From: Pleurobrachia bachei
Taxonomy: Eukaryota; Ctenophora; Tentaculata; Cydippida; Pleurobrachiidae
Direction of reading: 5' to 3'
Assembly: GCA_000695325.1 (NCBI GenBank)
Contig: AVPN01000564.1
Location: 1 to 26,696 of the forward strand
DNA length: 26,696 bases
Positions 20,951 to 26,696 of the stretch are shown here, in pieces. The notes below the pieces were generated by a model. It saw only the letters and a list, made by a program, of their open reading frames with translations. It made no database searches and was not told where the DNA came from. The position numbers and the translations under genes are program-made. Positions within the stretch are counted from its first letter, which is position 1, and every line of letters starts with the position of its first letter.

Positions 20951-23900
20951 GTGAGGGATGTAAAAGTTATCAAAACTCGGATGAATTTCTGAAAGAGTTT
21001 GAATATCATGTCACGTGTCTAACATTTCCATCCTCTAGATGTTGTTGAGGTTGCCCCGCCTGAGAAAGAAAAGCCAGAAATGATTGTTTTGGACGACACA
21101 GAAACGGAAAACGTAAGTTCCATCATCAAGAATTTATTCCCTGCATTTCTACCCCCGTGCTCATACTACTGCACTATTACACCCCACTAACACCCCATGC
21201 CTGCAGGATGGCCCAGATCCTGACGAAGTACCGACAGCGGAAGAACGAGGATTCTGGAAAGCAGTCGAGGAGAATCCCGGTGATTTCGCAAGCTGGACCT
21301 ATCTATTACAAGTTGTGGAAAAGAATGGGAAACTCAAGCAGACTAAGAAAGCCTTCTCTCAGTTCCTATCACTCTACCCGTACTGCTATGGATATTGGAA
21401 GAAATATGCTGATCAGTTGAAGAAACTTGTCTCTCACGAAGCTGCTAATGAGGTAAAATATTGTGTTATTCTTGTTTTCTAGTAGTCAATATCGCACGGT
21501 GGGCGGACTCTAGTGCTACACTCTAAGTCTACAGTGGACTCTATATCTAAATTTAGATTTAGATAAAGAGTCCAAATAAGTCTAAACTCTAGGAGGACTC
21601 TATGTCTAAAAAGTCTAAAAAAAGCGGACTCTAATCTACATAAGTCTAAATTAGAGATTAGAGTCCGCCATTCCCAGCGAACTCGAGATTTCGGAAACGA
21701 TTCCGGAAACGAGAGTTTGCTGTACCTCTATACTAGTTTAGAAGTGTCAGGGCCATTGTTTGGGTTCGAGGTTAGGGTTAGGGTGATGGATAGGGTTAGG
21801 TTTTGGGTTGGTTTAGGGGTTTAACTTTTTTCTAAGTCTAACTGTAGATAAAGAGTCCGTTTTTAGATATAGAGTCCGCCTTGAATTTAGATAAAGAGTC
21901 TGTTAGCACTAGAGTCCGCCCACCTCATGGGTACAGTGAGAGTGGACCGAATCAGAATTGGACAAGTTTGTTATAGGTAGTAGAGATTAGCTTTCTGGGC
22001 ATTTTGCGTTTTTGCCGCTCAAAATCGACCCACCCATCACTGAGATACATTTGTGGTAAGCCGTAAGGGATGTCAAAATTATCAAAACTCGGTTGAAGTT
22101 CTAATAAAAGTTTTAACGTCGTGTCACGTGTCTAATAATTCCATCATCTAGATGTTGTTGAGGTTGCCCCTCCTGAGAAAGAAAAACCAGAAATGATCGT
22201 ATTAGATGACACAGAAATGGAAAACGTAAGTTTTATCAACAATGTATCCCCTGCATTTCTACCCCCGTGCTCACACTACACCCCATTACATCCCACTACA
22301 CCCCACTGTAACACTTCATACTTTCAGGATGGCCCAGATCCAGACGAGGTCCCAACAGCTGAAGAGCGAGGATTCTGGAAAGCAGTCGAGGAGAATCCCG
22401 GTGATTTTGCGAGCTGGACCTATCTGTTACAAGTTGTGGAAAAGAATGGGAAACTCAAGCAGACTAAGAAAGCTTTCTCTCAGTTCCTATCACTCTACCC
22501 GTACTGTTATGGGTATTGGAAGAAATATGCTGATCAGCTGAAGAAACTTGTCTCTCATGAAGCTGCTAATGAGGTAAAATATTGTGTTTTTATTGTTTTA
22601 TAGTGGACACTAAAACACTGATATACACAAAATATCTTTAAAAGCAAAATATCTAATTTTCCAATCACAGGTATTTGTTGAAGCTGTAACAGCGATCCCT
22701 CTCTCCGTTGACCTGTGGACCTACTACATCCACTTCGTTGCAGAATGGAAAGAAGGCAGTGAAGAGGATATTAGAGCGTAAGTCTAACCTTCCCAGCTCC
22801 CATTATAATTGTGGGGTGGGCCACATCCCATATCTGTTTTTATCCTCATGCAATATTTGTATTTTATATATCGGACTGTGACAGATTTTCTCCCCCCTAA
22901 CCCCTCCCCCACACACTCTATTAACACGTCATATCAGCTGTCTGTGAGTCCTGAGAGTGGAATAAGTGCTACCGAGGGTAAGATCCTGTCTCCTTCCTCT
23001 TCCTTGACAAACCAGAATATATTACCCCCTGCCACCCCCTTGATCCCCCTAACCCCTCACCCCACTACACAGCATCTACCAGCGGGCCGTGGAGGCATGC
23101 GGCGAGGATTTCCGGTCAGATAAGATCTGGGAGGCGTATGTGGAGTGGGAGAAACAGACTGATGGGTACAGGGTGTTCAAATTGTATAAAACCTTCCTGG
23201 GGTGTGTCGTACAGAGACATCAACATCACTTTGACAAGTAAGCAGAGTTGTGTGAGTTGTTTTTGTATTTATCTTTTTGTTTCCGAGTTACTTCAACTCT
23301 GATTCCCTTCAACCTGAATAGTGATTGCCAATTTGCTGACTCTAATTCCCCAGGTTCCGTGAGTGGATATTCTTCACCCCGGTAAAGGACATGGTGTCTC
23401 TAGAGGATATCAAGGAACTACTCACCATACACCAGGCCGAGGCTGAGAAGAGGAGGATTGAGACAGAAAAGAAGCTGAAAGAGGACGAGGAGAGAGCGCG
23501 GAAAGCGGCTGAAGCAGCGGCAGCAGCAGAGGCAGCGGCTACAGCCCAGGCAGTAGCTCTAGCAGCTGGGTTACCTACTGAACAACCCACAGAGGATGCC
23601 ATGGAGGGTGATCAGAGTGAGGCAACTCCTGCTGAGGGTGATGTCCCTACAGAGGAGACTACTACAGAGGAGACTACTACAGATACCCCTGAAGCAGAGA
23701 GTATGGAGACTGGTGAAGCTCCCCCACCTGGTGAAGAGGAGACAACACCAGTTGTAGAAGAGAAAGAGGAGGAGGAACCAGCCCCCAAACCACCAACAGA
23801 GCCCCTACCTCAGAGTTATGAAGATCTTACTACTAAACAGGAGGCTGCGGTGAGAGAACAGATGTTGCTAGATATGGCACCCATCCATGAGAGGGTGCTG

Positions 23901-26396
23901 GGAGAGATTGAGGAGGTGCAGAGCTTCGAGGATGGCATCAAGAGACCATACTTCCACGTCAAGGAACTAGAGAGGTAAATTGTAGTGTTGTAAGAAGTAA
24001 GGCATACCATAACCTATCCCTACTATAACCCGGGTAGATGGAACTTCCTAAATCCTAGCTGTCTCTGGAAAGTTTCCAAAAGCCGCAATAAACTTGACAA
24101 CTAACGTCTCACACTCTTCCAATTTTCAACCATTTCTGTTGTTGTTCTAAGAAGTACGAATATATTGTATATATCCGGCATGCCCTAACTTATCACTACT
24201 AACCGGGTAGAAGGGGTGTGTTTAGGAACTAGCTAGCTGTCTCTGGAAAGTTTCCAAAAGCCGCAATAAACTTGACAACTAACGTCTCACACTCTTCCAA
24301 TTTTCAACCATTTCTGTTGTTGTTCTAAGAAGTACGAATATATTGTATATATCCGGCATGCCCTAACTTATCACTACTAACCGGGTAGAAGGGGTGTGTT
24401 TAGGAACTAGCTAGCTGTCTCTGGAAAGTTTCCAAAAGCCGCAACAAACAACTCCTCCCTTCAGGGTTCAGTTGAAGAACTGGAAGAACTATCTGGATCA
24501 CGTGATGGCAAAGAAGAACACTGCTAAAACTGTCACCCTATTTGAGAGGTGCCTCATTGCGTGTGCGCTATATGAGAGTTTCTGGATCAAGGTAGGAACA
24601 ATAATTACACCCCAATCGGGATCACACCGACCCCAGTGGCTCCACACTTATCATATACAACCCTCTCTCTAACACATGCCCAAGTCCCAAGTAAAGACAG
24701 ACATGTGGGCTGTATCTAGCTCAGAACAATTCAATGATTTCAGTTCATCATCTAAACAGATTTCCCATAGTACGCCGAGTTTATGAGGGATATCGATGTG
24801 GAAGAGACTGGTAAAATCTACAGGAGGGCATGTATGACCCATTTACCTAAGAAACCCCAGGTTCACCTAAACTGGGCTGCTTTCGAGGAACAACGAGGTA
24901 AATTGGGAAACAATGCTATGGTTCAGATATGGTTCAGATTATATCTGAGAAATGGGATAGAAATGGGACAAAATCAAGGGATATAACACAATAATCTAGT
25001 TAGCATAAAGATAACACAGGTGTTAACCATGCTAACCCATCTTCACAGGTCAGGTAGCTGTAGCGCGGGAAGCACTGGCACACATTGATACCAACATGCC
25101 AGGTCTAATTGCTGTCATCTTGAGGAGGGCAGGTCTGGAAAGGTATCTTTTTGTTATTGGGGGGATGAGGGTGGGGGGTATGTTATTGCTGAATGCTGTT
25201 CAAGCAGGGCTTCGTTTACGGTTTCGCTCTAATTTTACCCTTGTGACAAATGAATTTCCGTAACACCCACTCCATCCTTTCAGGCGGTGTGGTAACAAAC
25301 AACAGGGTGCCGATATTCTCAAAGCTGCAGTAGAAGCCAGTAAGGGCTCAACCCGGGATTTCTGGACCCTGAAATACCTCAACTACACCCAGTTCGTACT
25401 AGACCAACCCCAGCTAGGTCAGGAGCTGCTTGAGGCCGAAGTCGAGGCAAGTCAGTGTAGCATGCGGAACATACGATTTGACAACCTATACGTCTTGATG
25501 TTTCGTGTCTCGTTACACGATGTTACTACTGCTGTGACAATCTTTCAAAAGGCTCTGGAGTCTAAACTTTCCGCTGAGGAAAAAGCAGGTTAGAACAGCT
25601 TTTTCAGTCCCGGCCCTGTTGAACTCCTTTCAGTCCCGGCCCCCTGGACCGGGGATCCTTAAATATACAGTGACGAGTTGTTAGACTCCCTACATGACAA
25701 ACCCGGACAAACCTGAATTTTCTACTCTCCTCTGTTATTAATTATCTAACGTTAACATTGCAGTGTTCTCCCACCGGCGATTGACATTCCTGGAGGAGCA
25801 CAGTGACAGCATTGAGGCCATCATTATCGCATATGAAGATCACGTGAAGAACTGGAAACCAGCAGAAAAGAAACGAATGGAACCAATGTAAGATAAAATG
25901 CCCCCTCCCCTCCCTCCCGATTTACTCTTCATCTAACCATTAGTTACTGCTAGCCCTCTACTTCTCCCTTCGTTACTAACTTCCCACTCTCCTTCCCTAA
26001 CTCCCTCCCCTAACTCCCACTCTCTTCCCAGGAAGGACAACAACAAGAAGATGGGAGGTAACAACAAGATGGGAAGACAATACGGTGGTAACTACAACAA
26101 CAAACAACACTACGGTGGTCATAACCAGGGAGGTGGTGGATATCATGTGAGTGTAATTAGCAGCCCTAATTATCCGCCCTAATTACCCCTGATTATTATG
26201 CACGAGTGGTTACCTAAATGTTTTTTTTGTGCTTATTTTCATGTTAAGTGTTGGATCCCTTGAACTTGATGATGGTAAACTAAATTGGCAATATATCTCA
26301 GCTCCCCTAACACATGTTATTTTACAGGGTGGTTACAATCAACATCAACAACAGTGGTATCCTCAACAACAACAGCAGTATAACCGATCTTACTAA
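20623..26396 (+). CDS. PRPF39: PRPF39, U1 snRNP-associated HAT-repeat splicing factor, complete
   Basis: Fourteen exons give about 812 residues from ATG 20623 to TAA 26394-26396. It is identified by HAT-repeat sequence typical of the PRPF39/Prp39 family: FWKAVEENPGDFASWTYLLQ, YPYCYGYWKKYAD, AIPLSVDLWTYYIHF, DGIKRPYFHVKELER, QLKNWKNYLDHV, FERCLIACALYESFWIKYAE and ACMTHLPKKPQVHLNWAAFE. Known for the family: PRPF39 acts in the nucleus in U1 snRNP recruitment to 5' splice sites (Prp39/Prp42 in yeast, a homodimer in animals). The N-terminus has a KKRK ... KKPRE nuclear-localisation-like segment and an acidic stretch. The C-terminus is Asn/Gln/Gly/Tyr rich. The model uses one of two alternative exon pairs (21039-21452 or 22152-22573). 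It is longer than the roughly 670 residues usual in vertebrates because of a large low-complexity insertion in exon 7. Confidence 0.92.
21039..21452 (+). CDS. PRPF39: PRPF39 exon pair A (first HAT repeats)
   Basis: Exon A1 is 21039-21112 (phase 1 to 0) and A2 is 21207-21452 (phase 0 to 0). A1 encodes VVEVAPPEKEKPEMIVLDDT; A2 encodes the first HAT motif region, AEERGFWKAVEENPG through ANE. The pair recurs downstream as 22152-22225 and 22328-22573. A2 cannot splice to the second A1-like exon in frame (phase 0 to 1), but it can splice to exon 5 or to the second A2-like exon. Confidence 0.85.
21453..22151. other. Spacer between the two exon pairs
   Basis: It holds the tail of duplicated intron sequence, a TIR element (21498-21924), then about 140 bp with no recognised feature, then the duplicated intron start before exon B1 (from about 22062). 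Confidence 0.7.
21498..21924. mobile_element. Non-autonomous TIR element (MITE-like)
   Basis: Perfect 21-bp terminal inverted repeats, GGTGGGCGGACTCTAGTGCT plus A at 21498-21518 and the complement at 21904-21924, bound a 427-bp element. The interior is full of GGACTCT / AGAGTCC subrepeats in both orientations joined by TCTAAA-rich spacers, two ATTCCGGAAACG copies and a TTAGGG-like stretch (about 21771-21800). There is no open frame of note and no clear target-site duplication. It was presumably mobilised in trans. Confidence 0.72.
22152..22573 (+). CDS. PRPF39: PRPF39 exon pair B (diverged duplicate of pair A)
   Basis: Exon B1 is 22152-22225 and B2 is 22328-22573, with the same lengths and phases as A1 and A2. 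B2 differs from A2 at 14 bases, all synonymous. B1 differs from A1 at seven bases, with one amino-acid change (Thr to Met). Splice signals are intact in both. B2 also splices in frame to exon 5. Flanking intron sequence is homologous (about 20953-21486 versus 22062-22607) but clearly more diverged. Confidence 0.85.
22671..23237 (+). CDS. PRPF39: PRPF39 exons 5-6 (HAT repeats)
   Basis: Exon 5 is 22671-22777 (phase 0 to 2) and exon 6 is 23073-23237 (phase 2 to 2). They encode VFVEAVTAIPLSVDLWTYYI ... EEDIRA and IYQRAVEACGEDFRSDKIWE ... FLGCVVQRHQHHFDK. These are HAT helices with the expected W, Y and P landmarks. The 295-bp intron between them is pyrimidine-rich, with nothing else recognised. 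Confidence 0.88.
23354..23974 (+). CDS. PRPF39: PRPF39 exon 7: linker with Ala/Glu-rich insertion
   Basis: A 621-nt exon (phase 2 to 2). It starts with FREWIFFTPVKDMVSLEDIK, the end of the N-terminal HAT block. A predicted charged helix or coiled coil with an Ala run follows (EKRRIETEKKLKEDEERARK, then AAEAAAAAEAAATAQA). Next is a Thr/Glu/Pro-rich disordered segment with a repeated TEETTTEETTT. It returns to conserved sequence at VLGEIEEVQSFEDGIKRPYF. In vertebrate PRPF39 the corresponding linker is shorter, so this is a lineage-specific expansion. Confidence 0.88.
23998..24450. repeat. 178-bp tandem repeat filling PRPF39 intron 7
   Basis: About 2.5 copies of a 178-bp unit fill the intron between exons 7 and 8. 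The anchor CTAGCTGTCTCTGGAAAG recurs at 24055, 24233 and 24411. The first copy is diverged at its left end; the second and third are nearly identical. The last copy ends about 15 bp before the exon 8 acceptor. Confidence 0.85.
24465..25588 (+). CDS. PRPF39: PRPF39 exons 8-11 (C-terminal HAT repeats)
   Basis: Exons are 24465-24591 (phase 2 to 0), 24771-24897 (0 to 1), 25049-25142 (1 to 2) and 25284-25588 (2 to 1). They encode VQLKNWKNYLDHVMAKKN ... LFERCLIACALYESFWIK; YAEFMRDIDVEETGKIYRRA ... NWAAFEEQRG; QVAVAREALAHIDTNMPGLI; and RCGNKQQGADILKAAVEASK. This block matches the family's C-terminal HAT domain, used in dimerisation in animals. For exon 9 the acceptor at 24770 (cccatag) was preferred over the aaacag 11 bases upstream, because it gives the expected FWIK-YAEF join. 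Confidence 0.87.
25764..26396 (+). CDS. PRPF39: PRPF39 exons 12-14: last HAT helix and Q/N/G/Y-rich tail
   Basis: Exons are 25764-25887 (phase 1 to 2), 26032-26146 (2 to 0) and 26328-26396 (to TAA). Exon 12 encodes VFSHRRLTFLEEHSDSIEAI and a Lys-rich end. Exons 13-14 encode a low-complexity tail with GGNNKMGRQYGGNYNNK and QHQQQWYPQQQQQYNRSY at the terminus. Vertebrate PRPF39 also ends in a Tyr/Gln-rich tail. The style suggests a prion-like segment suited to ribonucleoprotein condensates, which is an inference. Confidence 0.85.
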
Positions 26397-26696
26397 CTCC
26401 TCCCTTATTTTCAAATATTTTATTCTGTTTTATTCAACCTCCCCACTTGCTTTTTTAAGAAACACAAACTTTTGTTTTACTGTTGTCTATCCTTCTGAAC
26501 TTACCCTAAAACCTTTCTGACAGCTAGGTCCCGTTCCTCCTTTTCCCGAACATAGCAAGCTCCCATAGATAAGGAATAAGGATACTACCCCCAATACTAA
26601 CCCCACCTCACTAATCCCACATCTCACTATCTGTATAGCCATAGTATAAAGTATGGGAGGACACGGTGGAGGAGACAAGGATGCTAATACCCCCCC
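26397..26696 (+). other. PRPF39 3' region and possible start of a next gene
   Basis: No canonical AATAAA was found close after the stop; the 3' UTR is T- and C-rich. At 26653 an ATG opens MGGHGGGDKDANTP up to the window edge, with a good purine context (AGT ATG G). It may be the first exon of a downstream gene. The evidence is only 44 bases, so confidence is low. Confidence 0.25.

Noticed and set aside
21771-21800. Telomeric DNA
   Set aside because: Only a few imperfect TTAGGG units inside a TIR element within an intron; at most an interstitial telomere-like repeat.

Overview
The window is eukaryotic nuclear DNA, almost certainly from an animal. It has two adjacent plus-strand genes cut into many short exons by GT-AG introns with pyrimidine-rich acceptors, a tRNA-derived SINE, and a recognisable metazoan PRPF39. 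I cannot name the species. Short introns and a lineage-restricted matrix-like protein suggest an invertebrate, perhaps a non-bilaterian, but that is a guess.

Region 1 (1-18454, +) is the 3' part of one very large gene with no family I recognise. I chained 46 exons (about 2,380 residues visible; the 5' end lies outside the window) into a Lys- and Cys-rich modular protein. The first third carries three copies of a module with CxCWYRYxxC ... SxFPKG. A single 615-nt exon (4663-5277) then encodes an extreme Arg/Lys/Gly block built on a 24-bp repeat. The next two thirds carry about a dozen copies of a second module (KEKKCWxKxYG ... CHxLYxYxVCK ... CKxxTSWxxPTC ... FWKxKFxxYIxxK). The C-terminus has a lectin/CBM-like beta-sandwich domain and a Gly/Ser tail. 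Most introns are phase 1, so modules can be duplicated or skipped without changing frame.

Region 2 is nested: a two-exon gene for a small secreted eight-cysteine protein lies on the minus strand inside an intron of the big gene (8208-8647). It has been copied with the surrounding 1,582-bp tandem duplication (second copy 9790-10229). A second tandem duplication of 1,140 bp (14331-15470 / 15471-16610) repeats four exons of the big gene.

Region 3 (18455-20622) is the intergenic space. It has a SINE 12 bp after the stop codon, then a third tandem duplication of 1,084 bp that repeats the promoter, exon 1 and part of exon 2 of the next gene.

Region 4 (20623-26396, +) is PRPF39, a U1 snRNP-associated HAT-repeat splicing factor, about 812 residues over 14 exons. 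Two of its exons exist as an older diverged tandem pair (21039-21452 and 22152-22573) that differs by 20 synonymous changes and only one amino-acid change. Between the pairs is a non-autonomous element with 21-bp terminal inverted repeats, and a later intron holds a 178-bp tandem repeat. A possible start of a further gene lies at the right edge.

All exon borders were read by eye from splice signals and frame continuity. One frame discontinuity (exon 10 to 11) could not be resolved.
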